Shown piece after piece: positions 45,962-57,635 of a stretch of 64,000 nt of DNA (positions are counted from its first letter, which is position 1; every line of letters begins with the position of its first letter). The stretch comes from Choanephora cucurbitarum. Its lineage: Eukaryota > Mucoromycota > Mucoromycetes > Mucorales > Choanephoraceae. The notes beneath the pieces were generated by a model. That model had not been told where the DNA came from and ran no database searches. It was given only the letters and a program-made list of their open reading frames with translations. The stretch covers positions 248,001-312,000 of the forward strand of contig JAIWNI010000003.1 in assembly GCA_025331435.1 (NCBI GenBank). The letters are read 5' to 3'. The position numbers were made by a program, and so were the translations under genes.

Positions 45962-46371
45962 GATGTCTGAATAGTTTATCCTTTTTCTCGCTCTCTTTCT
46001 CTTTTTCTATGGTAACTAAGAGAAAAAAAAAGAAGAAGAAAAAGAAGAGGGAAAAAGAAAACCAATTGAGGTTACACTTTATTTAACAAGCAGAAATAAT
46101 GCTCAAGTCACATTGGACAATGATTTCATGATTTGCCCAAATCTACTCGGTGTGTTTACAAAGTACATGATAACGTCATTATTCTTTGTAGATCAAATGG
46201 TGTGAGTGAACACAAGCCATTGTTGACTAGAACTTTTTATGTTTGCCTAGTTTCTTCACTGTCAAAAGTAGTTCTTCGTGGCTTGTCTTTGAACTCCGGA
46301 ACCATTGAAAAAAATTGGTATTCTATTTCTTTTTCTTTTTTTCTCTTCTTTCTCTTTAAACAGATCTCACC
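45962..46371. promoter_or_regulatory. Divergent promoter region between LCB3 and an unknown gene
   Basis: A 410-bp spacer between two start codons pointing apart. A purine tract (AGAAAAAAAAAGAAGAAGAA) next to the LCB3 start and a matching pyrimidine tract (TTTCTTTTTCTTTTTTTCTC) next to the plus-strand start mark the two 5' leaders. No defined factor site is called. Confidence 0.5.
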
Positions 46372-47050
46372 ATGGCAACTCACAGTAATAACGCAGACTT
46401 ACAGGAATACCCTGTTGAAGCTATGGAGCAAATTGACGTTGTTGCCAAAGAATGGATTCAAGCTCAGTCAGATAAAGAAGTGGTAACTATTAACTTATTT
46501 ATCGAAAAAGAAAAACTGATGATTTTCTCAAAGAAACGTATTCGTGATGTTGGTTCTAGTGTTTTGCCTCTTAAGGTAAATGCCTGAATTGAAAATATAT
46601 CATGAGTTTAATTTTATCTATAGATCAGTAACTGTGGTATCATTGCCAACTTTGACAACAAAAAACCAAAAGCAATCAACCGTGTTGAATTAGATACAAA
46701 CTGTGATTTAAGCAAAGTACAGCAGATTATGGTATCACCTCCTATTCCTTACCCTCATAAAGAAAACTTTAGCTATGTCAATGTAAGTAAAATGACTACT
46801 CTGGCCTATTGCTTGTAACTCACATTAGCAACATATCCAGTTGATCTTAGTGACCAGTCAACCTATTCCCTTCTTAGCACCTTACCTTTACACGACAAAT
46901 CTTAAAGTGACACAGCCTGAAAGAGAAGAAGGAGATCGTAAATTTCCTAGTAAGGAAGTGGTGATTAAAAATGATTTGAGAGACTATCTCTTGATCAACA
47001 AACAAGGTGTTCGTGCTCGTTTTACCATTCATGAATATCACAGTGTATAA
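46372..47050 (+). CDS. Small conserved-looking protein of unknown function, 173 aa
   Basis: Four exons (46372-46482, 46534-46575, 46624-46782, 46841-47050) in phase 0 throughout encode 173 residues. I do not recognise the family. The chain is soluble, with no signal peptide or membrane segment. Notable blocks are EYPVEAMEQIDVVAKEWIQ, a mixed beta-rich middle (ISNCGIIANFDNKKPK, NRVELDTNCDLSKVQQIMV) and an end ARFTIHEYHSV. Codon use and exon phases look like a real gene. Intron 1 is 51 bp, a multiple of three, and has no stop codon, so its retention would add 17 residues; its donor GTAACT is weak. The next gene starts 92 bp after the stop codon on the same strand. Confidence 0.6.
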
Positions 47051-47142
47051 AATAAAATCAACCCAAAATCACCTCTTTTTTTTTTTTAGTGGTCCGAACT
47101 TTTTTATATATTTTTCTCTCTTTTTTTCTTTTTTAAAGAATA

Positions 47143-48596
47143 ATGATAACAAATTACGCTTCTATTACAGAGACTGAATTGGTAGATTAGAACATGGACA
47201 TAAGTAGAACTACAAACTCATTTTCTTTTATTAGGGCGTCTTACAACGTCAACTTGAACGCTCTCCTTTCTTTACACATCCACCTTACCAATCACCAAAA
47301 AGACTTGCCATCTTTGACTTTGACTCGACATTGTTCTTTTCACCACTACTAAGTCCAACCATATGGCATCCCAACCTGATTCGAGTAGCCACAGCCGAGA
47401 GCGTGTATGGACCTGGCTGGTGGCGCGACATCCGCAGTCTCGATCTAGGCCCGACCGATCAACTCCAGAAGACAGCCTGGGAGGGTTACTGGAACGAACA
47501 TATTGTGGCAGAAGCAAGAGCATGTATCAGAGACCCCGATGTGATGACAGTCGTCTTGACCGGACGCCGATACCATCCCTTTCACCATATCATACCCCTC
47601 ATGCTCACTGCCAAAGGACTCATGTTTGATGTCATCGGTCTCCGTCCTGACCCCGAACAGGTATCGGAAGATCATCATTGGCAGATCAATTCGGGCCATG
47701 TCTGCTACAACCTATCACCTTCTGTCTTTGATTCCACCATGCACTTCAAGACCTGCTTCATCTTGAATGTGTTGCATAATATACCCTCAATTGAAGAAGT
47801 GACCATGTGGGATGATCGTATGCCTCATGTCAAGCGGTTTAAGGATTATTTATGGTATTTGACACAGTATGAGACAATCAAGAAGGGTCATGTTGTCTAT
47901 GTGCCTGGTATCAGACCTAAATACAATCCTACCTGGGAAAAGTCTGTGATTACCCATATCATTCAGACACACAATAAAGCACTCTTGGCTCATCGGTATC
48001 AGGGTCTTGCTCAGGGAAAGATTGAACAGCGTGCTTCGTATCTGACAGAGGATCCTTTAGATACCAGTCAGAAGCCATTACGGTTAGTGCCTTTACCTGC
48101 TGCCACCATTGTACGACTACCTTCTCACTTGACACAACAACTCAAAGACACCTTTACCCCACACTTCAAAGCGCAGTTTAAAATGAATGGTCAGACAGCA
48201 GGAGAAGCACTCGAGTTCTTTGGTGATGCAGTCTATCTGTCTCATAAGGAAGCCCTCAACAATCGACAGTTGCCTATCCGTGGAAATTTGGGAGACAAGG
48301 TACAGATGACTGTCTGCTCTTATTCTAAATCCAGCCTGTATTTTATACTGCATGTCAAGATCCATCGCAAGAAATTCATATTACCCTTATGGTTTAAGCC
48401 TTCAGAATACCATGATGTCTTTAATAAGGAACCCCTTCGATGGATACCAGTCAATCCACCTGTTTCCATCACAGGCCATATTGACCATGCTTATCGTCTA
48501 GGTGTGATTGAAAAGCCTTTAGAGAAACGGTCTTCTTTAGCTGATGAAGAAGAAGAAGAAGAAATCTCAAGACCTTCAGTACGTATACGTTCTTAG
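47143..48596 (+). CDS. HAD-fold protein of the Swiss-Army-Knife RNA-repair (HAD_SAK) family
   Basis: A 13-codon first exon (47143-47181) and a long second exon (47235-48596) give 466 residues. The HAD domain begins KRLAIFDFDSTLFFSPLLSP with the motif-I Asp pair, continues with VVLTGRRYHPF (motif II Thr) and EEVTMWDDRMPH (motif IV acidic residues). This matches the fungal HAD_SAK group linked by comparative genomics to RNA end repair. Proteins of this group are expected to act as phosphatases, but activity here is inferred. The C-terminal 200 residues hold no domain I know and end in an acidic EEEEE run. The middle part is more GC-rich than its neighbours. The first-exon ATG is only 92 bp past the previous gene, so the promoter must be very compact or overlap that gene. 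Confidence 0.75.
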
Positions 48597-48906
48597 ATTA
48601 AAAAGAAAAAAAAAAGGGCTTTTTATTTCTATGGTAATTTTTTCCTTTTTTTTTTTAAAAAAGAAAAAGAGCATTTTCATAAAAGAGGGAAAGAAAAAGG
48701 GAAAGTTTCTAAATGTACAAATTGAAGCATGCTTTTCTTTTTTTTTTCCCTTTTTGGTGTGTCATATATAAAAGAAAATCATGTATATATACATGTTAAA
48801 TGGGATTTTGTAGGTGTATATCATATATATATATATATAGAAAAAAGGAGAATGGGAATGGGTAAGAAAAATGGTACAAAAAAAATATAGAAATAATTAT
48901 TAGTGA
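48597..48906. other. Convergent 3' spacer, 310 bp
   Basis: Lies between two stop codons facing each other. It is made of A and T tracts, with a TA run at 48822-48838 and ATGTATATATACAT palindrome near 48780-48795. It probably holds both poly(A) sites. No gene. Confidence 0.5.
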
Positions 48907-51534
48907 TTATGTGGATGGATTATTTTGAGAAGTTGCTTCCGGCGCAACAGGATCTGTAGTGGCGTCTATTGAAGGCTTCTTTAGTATGCCCTGTTGAGGG
49001 TTTTTTCTCAGCCGATCTAATTCTCTTCTCAGACTATCATTTTCACGTTGCAATCGTTCTTTATCTTTACTTGAGGCAAGCAAAAGCTGTTGAAGATGCT
49101 CAATGGTGGCATGAATATCCATATTCAGATGGGCAGAGTTAGGTGGTCTAGAAACAACACAGTTTAGAATCAAGTCATGTCCATCATGATCTTTACCTTA
49201 TGTCTTCAGTGATATTGGGTCTCTTGCTACTGTCGGAAATAGTACGTGATCGAGTGACATGTGTTTGAGTTTGATGGACAAAGGGTAAGGTGGTCAAGAG
49301 TTCCTGTAACATACTCCGTTGTACTTCATTCTGTTTCAGCAGAGATTCCATATGAGAATACATCAGTTGAGACATGGAAGTATCGATAATACGATGTGCT
49401 TGACCTCTTGAAAGTGAATTACTAGGTGAAGTGGCAGGTGAAGGTGCTACTGTCGACTGAGGCGAATCAGAATGTGTCTCACTCGACAATCCGGTACTGT
49501 TGGCTCCACCCGTCAATTCAAAACGTCCCTTCTTACGGCACTCTGGAGAGACAGAGGCAGGTAAGTTCTGAGCAGGTTCATGTCCCTCAGGTTTCTCAAT
49601 GGAGAATCGACTGATTTTGCTACCACTTAATGAGCCATCACGAGAGAGTGCTACAGAGGAAGAGGCTGTTGAGTTTTCTCTTGAGAGAGGCAAGCCTGGC
49701 TGAAACATGGCTTCGGTCATCACAGGCAGACCTGTATGTTTCACTTCAAAGCGGGATCGTCGGTGGTCTTGAAAGCTATCTTGGCTTGGGTTACGACACA
49801 TGGGCAACGGTCTGAACTCGACTATGCCTTCTTCTGAGGGCGCAGGTGTGGTGGGTCGTGTACTGCTGTTGCTGGCTGAGGTACTCCCGTTATGAGCTTG
49901 ATTGACACTGAATCGTCCCTTTTTAAACTCGCTTTCTTGAATCGTACTCACATTAGCCGGTACAGACACAATCCCTAACCCCACGCCCACATCATTGGGA
50001 GCTGGAGGTGGTTCTGTAGGTGATAGATGTGTATCTTCAATCACAAAGCGTGACTTTTTGGGCATCGACAGGAAATCTTCGTGTTGAGGTGGACTCTCGA
50101 CCAAGGGTGTCATCGCACTGGGTCGATTTGTGTTGGGTACATCTCGAATGACAGCTTCACCAAAGGAGATATGCTTCTTGGGCGTCGCTATCTCTTCTTC
50201 TTCAGCTACTGTCTTTGCCTGATAGATTGGTTTTGGTCCTTCCTCAAACTGAATCGTCCGTGGCTTTTCTATGGATTCTGTAGGCATGTGAGTGGTGGTT
50301 GTGACCATCACGGGTGCCTCTTTGGTCTCTTGAGGGGTATCAAAGTCCCACTGTTCAGTGGACTCGAACGAGATATGCTTCTGAGGCAACTTCTTATGCG
50401 GTCTTTGATCCAACGGCAAGACATGAGCCAAGATAGACTTGATAAGATAATCCTTTTTCTTGGCCTGTTTAAAGAACGGATGAGCCAATAGGCGTTCAGC
50501 AGAGGGTCGTTTGGTAGGATCCTTCTGAAGACAGCTATCGATCATCTCTTTCAGCAGCTTAGAGTATTTATGGCGAGTGGCTTCTCTGTCGAGTGTAGGT
50601 GGTTCGTTTGAGAGGGTCATCATGAGCACTTTCATGGGAGGATATTTTGCGAATGGCGCATGACCTGTTGCTAATTCTAATGAAGTGATGCCGAAACTCC
50701 AGATGTCAGCCTTGTAATCATAACCAGCCTGTTCCATCACTTCAGGTGCCATCCAGCAGGGGGTGCCAACGAATGTCTTGCGCAGATCGCCATTCTCTGT
50801 AAGTGAACTAGAGACACCAAAGTCGGCCAAGAGGACAGTGCCATGTTGATCCATCAGCAGATTACCTGCCTTGACGTCACGATGAATATGTCCATTTTTG
50901 TGAAGATAAACAAGGCCTTCCAATGCTTGTTTGAGAATAGTGGCAATGCTGATTTCATCAAGACCGTCTGGAAATGATGTCTTCATGATGTCCAGACAAG
51001 AACCAGCGGATAAATAGGGTGTGACAATATAGAGCTTGGATCCATTGACAAACGAGCCATAGACTCTCAAGACATTTGGATGTTTGGATAAGGCCATCAA
51101 TGCAGTTTCACGCTATCAAAAGGATATTAAGATCGACTGTTTTCCATGTCCATGTCTAGCTTACTCTAAGTTCATCAATCTGATTGCGTTCAAACATGTC
51201 CAAATCAATCATCTTTACTGCCACTCGCTTCTTAAGAGGTCTATAGACTGCTTCATAGACAACAGCAGATGATCCGTAGCCTATTTGGTGTCAGTCTGTG
51301 TTTATTTGGATCATTCAGAATGATAATACCTATAGGTTTGCCAATATCAAAATCTTCATATCGATTAGCCCAATTGGAATCAGAGGGTTGTTGAGAGAGA
51401 GGTGAGAATGGGACCGATGTTTCTGAGTGGTGTAGAGTAGGTAATCGTACATGAAGTCCATTGATATCTGAAGAGATACTTGCAGAGCGTTTTGAGTGCA
51501 AGCTAGACTTGCTTGAATTAGGCGAATTATTCAT
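48907..51534 (-). CDS. Ste20-type protein kinase, OSR1/SPAK/Fray-like (GCK-VI)
   Basis: Four exons (51534-51330, 51280-51165, 51112-49197, 49147-48907) encode 825 residues. The kinase domain (about 59-330) has IGYGSSAVVYEA, VAVKMIDLD, HRDVKAGN (about 184), ADFGVSSSL and FVGTPCWMAPEVM, the loop of germinal-centre Ste20 kinases; the insert DELRRETALMALSKHPN is closest to OSR1/SPAK. The long C-terminal region is Ser/Pro-rich and carries five RF-x-[V/I/L] motifs (RFVI about 462, RFSV about 507, RFEV about 561, RFSI about 609, RFEL about 637), each after a basic pair or KxS, plus KHISFES, RTIQFEE and KHISFGE. A coiled coil (about 755-800) closes it. Animal members regulate ion balance below WNK kinases; fungal roles in polarity or osmotic response are possible. 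No CCT domain is obvious. Confidence 0.88.
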
Positions 51535-52593
51535 GATAGACTATTTCTTGAAACAACAACAACGACAACAACACTCGGGTAAAGGATAACTTATTTGTTG
51601 TTCAGTAAATGCTTGCCCTTCAATTGCTTGTAGCAGCAGTCGTTATTGAAGTGATTTCTTAACGCTTGTATGTGTGTCTGATAGTAGTGAAAGGAAAACC
51701 AAAAAAATGAAAAAAATGAATATGCCTGTGAAAAAGAAGAAAAAAAAAAAAAAGTGAGAAAGGAATAAAAAAAAAAAAAATTGAGAGAGAGAGAGAGAAT
51801 TCAGTCCAAAGTACAATGCGTGATCATCTTACAAGTGTAATACAAACCAGATATATTTGTTAATCTTTACAACAACAATAAATAAATGCTCATTTTTCCT
51901 GGTTTTGACCTGTCAATTGAAATCTAGCTTTGTTTCTCTTTTTAGAATGCTCAGTTTAATGCTGTATCGATCGAATGGCTTGTAGAATTGACTCTTCTAA
52001 ACCTTTATTTTCTGTTACTTTGCCTGGGTGTCTTGTGCTATTACGTAAATTTTGGCTTATGAATTTTTTTTTTCTATCTACCTCACTCACTCTCTCTCTC
52101 TCTCTATTTTTCACTTTCTACCAAAGTAAGTGACTGGTTCAAAAAATTTAGCACTTTTTTTTTACGCTTCTAACGTATTTGAATAAACGCACCAATAAGA
52201 TTGACTTTGGTTCAAAAGGGATACATGGGCTTGGTTGGCTTATGATAGCTGAAAAGAAAAAAAGACAAACCCCCCCTCTCCTTCTTAATCCAGCGGACTT
52301 TTATTATTTTTCTATGCCTAAAGACTGAGACCTTATTGAAGCTTGTATAATATAGACTAAGGAATCACTCTTAATAAACTCGATTATAAATGATCTCTTT
52401 CACAGTGATCCTCATGCCTTCTTTAGTTAATTCTTTTTCCCTAAAACAAGATGACCAAGTATTTTTATTGGGGCGTAGATTGAACTCTACTTGCTAAAAA
52501 AAAATTTTTTATTTTCTTGGACTGTATAAATTTCTACCTTTCATCCAATCTGAGTTAGAGTTTCTTTCCTTTTTCTTCAATCCATTTATCAAT
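51535..52593. promoter_or_regulatory. Divergent promoter region between the Ste20 kinase and RPS4
   Basis: About 1.06 kb. It contains A-runs (51739-51753, 51768-51780), GA and CT microsatellites (about 51783-51798 and 52092-52105), and a long pyrimidine tract directly upstream of the RPS4 ATG (TTTCTTTCCTTTTTCTTC at 52561-52578), as expected for translation-machinery mRNAs. No specific factor site is called. Confidence 0.5.
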
Positions 52594-53759
52594 ATGGTAC
52601 GTTTGAATCCATCCATCCATCCATTTTAGAAGTTAGACACTGACCTCCTTATGATAGGCTCGCGGTCCTAAGAAGCACATGAAGCGTTTAGCAGCTCCCA
52701 AGCATTGGATGCTTGACAAGCTTTTGGGTATGTATTTAAACATATTTGCGTATGTCCATGATATCAACATAAGGGGATGAACAAAAAAAAAACAAAAGTC
52801 AAGCTCAACAATCCGATCATTTTATGACGAGTTTTTATTTTATAAAACTGATATGTATAGCCTATCATTGTACATACGCAAATAATCCTATCATTCCCCT
52901 ATAATTTACTTACATTTTCCCTCTTTAGGTAACTATGCCCCTAAGCCTAGCTCTGGTCCCCACAAGACTCGTGAATGTCTTCCTTTGATCGTCTTCATCC
53001 GTAACCGTCTCAAGTACGCTCTTAACGGTCGTGAAGTTCAATCTATCCTTATGCAACGTTTGGTTAAGGTTGACGGTAAGGTTCGTACTGACTCTACCTT
53101 CCCTGCTGGTTTCATGGGTAAGTGATTTTTTCTCTTTTTTTGTGTGTGTGTGTGTGTGTGTGTACTTCGTTTTGCTCACAGCTTGGCTTTGACGAATCCC
53201 GGATGTCTTTTTTTGCCGTTGATTCAATAAAGATGTTATCTCTATTGAAAAGACTGGTGAAAACTTCCGTCTCGTCTATGACGTTAAAGGTCGCTTTGCT
53301 GTTCACCGCATCACTGACGAAGAGGCCAAGTACAAATTGTGCAAGGTCAAGAAGGTCCTCGTTGGTGCCAAGGGTATCCCTTACATCACCACTCATGACG
53401 GTCGTACCATTCGTTACCCCGATCCTTTGATCAAGTCTAACGACACCATCCGTTTCAACATTGAAACTGGTAAGATTGAAGAATTCGTCAAGTTCGAAGT
53501 CGGTAATGTCGTCATGATCACTGGTGGTCGTAACATTGGTCGTGTTGGTCAAATTGTTCACCGTGAACGTCACATTGGTGGTTTCGAAATTGTCCACGTC
53601 AAGGACTCTTTGGACCGTGTCTTTGCTACCCGTATCTCCAACGTCTTCATCATTGGTCAAGGTAACAAGCCCATGATCTCTCTCCCCAAGGGTAAGGGTA
53701 TCAAGCTCTCTATCACTGAAGAACGTGACCGTCGTAGAGCCGCTGCTGCTGCCAACTAA
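52594..53759 (+). CDS. RPS4: 40S ribosomal protein eS4
   Basis: Four exons (52594-52596, 52658-52727, 52929-53117, 53233-53759) encode 262 residues, the normal length. The sequence is unmistakable: [20 protein letters not shown] at the N-terminus, then the S4 RNA-binding region ([19 protein letters not shown]), the central KOW-like part with GRFAVHRI and [13 protein letters not shown], and the end [11 protein letters not shown]. It is a structural part of the small ribosomal subunit. The first exon contributes only the ATG, with the donor GTACGT right behind it, a pattern common in ribosomal-protein genes. Intron 2 is 201 bp and contains a perfect 12-bp inverted repeat (listed separately). 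Intron 3 holds a (GT)n run. The codon use is strongly biased, in line with high expression. Confidence 0.97.
52744..52883. repeat. Perfect 12-bp inverted repeat inside RPS4 intron 2
   Basis: ATTTGCGTATGT at 52744-52755 and its exact complement ACATACGCAAAT at 52872-52883 enclose 116 bp. Just inside, AAGGGGATGA and TCATTCCCCT are also partly complementary but placed outside-in, so they may not extend the stem. The pair could form a stem that brings the donor and branch region together. I found no clear C/D boxes or H/ACA layout, so a snoRNA is not called. Confidence 0.7.
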
Positions 53760-56700
53760 GTTCTTTAGTTTACATTTTCCCCTCATGTGTAATAAACTGC
53801 ATCCCCCCCTTATATCATTTCTTATCATGTACATAGTAAAAAAAAACTAGTATTCTATTATATCCAGTTATACATGTCTTTTTATTGGTTGAATTACTTG
53901 AGAATAACATCTGGTTTACTTAATTGACCAAACAAAATTAACACCAAGTAAACTAACGTTGGCTTATACAAAAAGCAAAAGTCAAACTACATTCACTTTT
54001 GCGCCACGCTGCTTTGAATGTTGAAGTGTGTAAAAGTGGTAGATATAGATCTGCAGTGTATCGTTTTCGTTGGTCATGCTAACCGTTGTGTAGCTGGACA
54101 TGGCTATCCTATTTCTAAGCAACTACCATAGCCCAAATATTGGTGTAATTCTAGGTCTTTTGAGTCTTTAATCTCTTCTATCTTACGGCTCAATCAAATA
54201 TGTTCTCGAGCACAAATGCAGTCTATTGACTTCACAAACACTTCTCTTTTCATATCGTCCTTACTCATCTCGGAACTCGGGTAGAAGTTCTATGTCAATT
54301 TCCTGTAATCTTACAGATACCTGTACGCATTGCAAACATCTTCAGCCGAGACTATCTTTGCTTCAGTTTGCAGCATATCGGCTGTGGAGCTTCAAGTGGT
54401 ACAGGTACTGATTCTTTAACAGAGCATTATCCCGTAGTAGAGAAAATGAGATCTTGAGAGATTAAATGGGAACCTTCATTTTCAGACTTGAATAGAGCAC
54501 CTCGTTTATTAACATCAGCCCGTTAGATATATCTCAGAGTCCTTTCAGTCTTTTGCTTCCCTTTGTCTTTTGTAGGCAGCTCTACACCAGTTGTGCAGAT
54601 TAAGTCTTTGATCAGACAAATTACACTTGCATTCTTCAACAGCTAAATGGCTTTTTTGTTCTATAAGTTGTCCAATGAGCTGAAATATTTCCTTTCAAAT
54701 TTTGATTCAAGATGCCTAAGTGCCTGTTTGAGCAGCAACAGATCAAAAGAATGGATTCATCTAATACTACTTGGCTAACTTACTGCTAAAGTGGCCATCA
54801 TTGCATGCCTTACAGACACACTTTTTCATTCATAAAGCTTTCAAGTGGGTAGTGAGCATAAGGCACATCTTGCGATTAAGATCTGGCATAATCAGCACAC
54901 CAGAGAAGACTATGTCTAAGGATGATACACTGGAAGCTGTTGACCAACGAATTGATAGTTGGCCTTCAAAGGGATGCACAGTTTGAGGCTTATGCCAACA
55001 AGCAAGCATACATCAATCTCATACTCTGTTAGATCAGCGCATTTTTCCCCACCGAGGACTGATGTGTAAGATCATCATTTTCAAACAGCAAGCTATTAGT
55101 CAGACCCTTCATTTCAAATATCTACCTTTTTACGAGCATCTTGGCTACCATTCCTTAAAGCATCTTCTTCTGTCTTGTCTACTTTTTCAACACTAGAACA
55201 ACCATCGTGTGATAGTAGTAAAGCAGCTTCTTTAGAATACTTTTTTCTTCTTCTTTAGTTATGGTTGATTTTTTTAACGGGATTTTGCAGATTGTTCTTC
55301 ATCCAGCACTCCACATGGTTTACTGTTTTTGATCCGTTCTTCGCCAACTACGTCCTCAACGGGTTTCTTTCGACTTGAAGCAAGAGCAATTTCAGCAGTA
55401 ACGTCTTTGGATGTAGTTTGTTTCGGTTTCTCTCGGCTTTTTGTAGATAAAGCAAAGACAAAGGTTAATAAGTGGTACTGTTACGAGTTAAATCAAAAAG
55501 ACAACCTTTATCTTCTGTATAATAAAGCTCGTGTATGCCTGGATACAATTTTCGCTGTTGACAGCGCGTTGAGTCTAAATACTACCATCTTTTGTTTTCT
55601 CTTTTTTTTTTCTTTGGTACTTTCTCATTCCTGATCATATTACAATACAGACTTAATGACAACACTTAAACATCAATGGGCTGAACTTTTGGAGACAATT
55701 GGCCTTAATCGCTTTTCTTTTTCTGCACGATCTGTGAATGTGCCAATGTATTCTCTTACCTAAAAGAAGACACATGTTTTTGAAACGCAAACTGGTCCGA
55801 AATTATGTCTGTTGCTCTAAAGTCTTCTGCTGCTTGGAAGTTGATTTGACTTGCGTTCAGCATGAAAGTGTTGTTGCGAGACAAAAGCATGGTCAGAAGA
55901 ACAAGGAGATTAAAATCAGCTATGAAATGAGATGCACAAAGGATAAGCATGTTCATTTTGGCATCCGATATGGTCTTAATTGATTCATTTGAATCTTACT
56001 GCAAAATTGAATCAAATGACACAGTAAAAACAGTATCGTTTTTGTCTTTAGCTTCTTGAGTTCCCAAAATCCTCGGATACATCTCCAGATGGCATAGGAG
56101 CATCTGCAGAGGAGAATCAGCCATTGTTTATCGTTCAAACATGCCACCTAAAGACAATGAAAACCATTGACTTTGTCTGACTTTTTTTTTCTTACTTAAA
56201 ATGACAATGTCATATCTACTCGTGCAGCCTGCCATACAGCTTACTATCGTCCACTTTAAACCAAGATTGCTTGTTATCACAATGGACAATGACCTAGTAA
56301 GAGCGATATGATACAGAATAGAGTAGTACATATTACCAAAAGTTGAGCTAGCATAGGGTGAGTGATAGCTTTTGGAAGATCACGAGCTGCTACTTGATAG
56401 ATCAAGATACAATTAATGTGTCTACTATTACGATACCTCAGGGCCTTCGACTGTTTCCAACATGTCAATGTTTTGACTCTTGTTAACACAACAGACATCT
56501 TTAATATCAGACAAGCCATTCGAATTTTCTTATCGCTGATAAAGGATATATAGGCTAGATCACTATCTCCAATGGAACAAGAGAAGGAATACAGTAAGTT
56601 TATTGTATTACCATAATTACATGTTTTAGTATTACTTAACGAGATTTAACATTCTTTTTTTTTTAAAAAAAGAAGAAGGCTCGTTCCATACAAACAGCTT

Positions 56701-57635
56701 GATTGAACTATATCATAAACAATCCAAGTCAATTTATCTGTGCCGTGGTAGAGACCTGCCCGCTGATCATATGTTGTATTTTCTAACAAAAGCTGTTCGT
56801 TGTAAATTATTGCCAGCATGACTTGAAGACCTACTACAGCTTTCGAAAAGAAAAAGCTGTTAAAGAAATGAAAGCCTTGAGGGCATATGAAATCAGTTTC
56901 GATATCGCTTGCTTTATGATTGAAAAAGACAGAAGAGGAACTAAATCGTGTAGCATCCAATAAGTTCAAATGGAATGATTCACTTTTGGTTCCGATAAAT
57001 CTTTGTGCAACTCCTTCACCAGTGATGATAAATGCATTGTGAAAGTAATCGAATTGTGTTGGTTCGTGTCCAGACACTGCCAGGAAAGCATTACAAGAAT
57101 TCCTTTGTCTCTGTGTCTCTCATTGCTTGTTTTGGCTTTTGCTGATTTGTCCAATGCTGAGGACAGCTATGCTACTGATAGGATCATCCTTACCAACTAA
57201 CTCGAAAGCATTCAAAGTACACTAGGTTAGATCTGGATAGCAAGAAGATATATTTGATGCTTATATAAGATAAATAGACATAGATATCAAGATAGCATAG
57301 CTTTATGTACATGTTGTCGGTTAAAAAACAACCAATTGTTATCTAGTGCAAGATGTTATCAAGATAGCCTTGATTGGCAGTTGAGTGATGATACCATTCT
57401 AGTGTGTCTTATAGCTAGCACTCGTTACACAGTGCAAGATAGCCAATGTGACTGTTAAATCGGTAGGTCATTTAGGTTTATTCTAATGCGTCAGTATCGG
57501 TCTTTGAAGCAAAATGAAACCACTGTCATTAGTTTTGTTTATGCAAAAAAAGAAAAATATTGACAACTGTCCTTTTTTTTTCCCTTCATTCTCTACTCTT
57601 CCCTTTAAAGCTTGTCTGTTTTTGTAACAAATAAA
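53760..57635. other. Gene-poor stretch, 3.9 kb, with decayed coding traces
   Basis: No intact gene. Short coding-like pieces occur on both strands. On the minus strand, at about 55490-55270, a stop-free hydrophilic stretch includes KSREKPKQTTSKDVTAEI, and at about 55240-55115 a further one includes SHDGCSSVEKVDKTEED. On the plus strand, 55650-55740 reads HQWAELLETIGLNRFSFSAR, and 55738-55983 is a frame with several Cys and MRCTKDKHVHFGIRY. A minus-strand frame at 57077-56646 is open for 143 codons. These look like relics of one or more transposons or lost genes; none can be assigned. Confidence 0.35.

Noticed and set aside
52741..52883. Intronic C/D-box snoRNA in RPS4
   Set aside because: A stem is present and CTGA occurs once, but box C (RTGATGA) next to the 5' stem and box D next to the 3' stem are not in the right places.
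53112..53834. A 240-codon minus-strand frame over RPS4
   Set aside because: It is antisense to the highly biased RPS4 codons, a known cause of long false frames.
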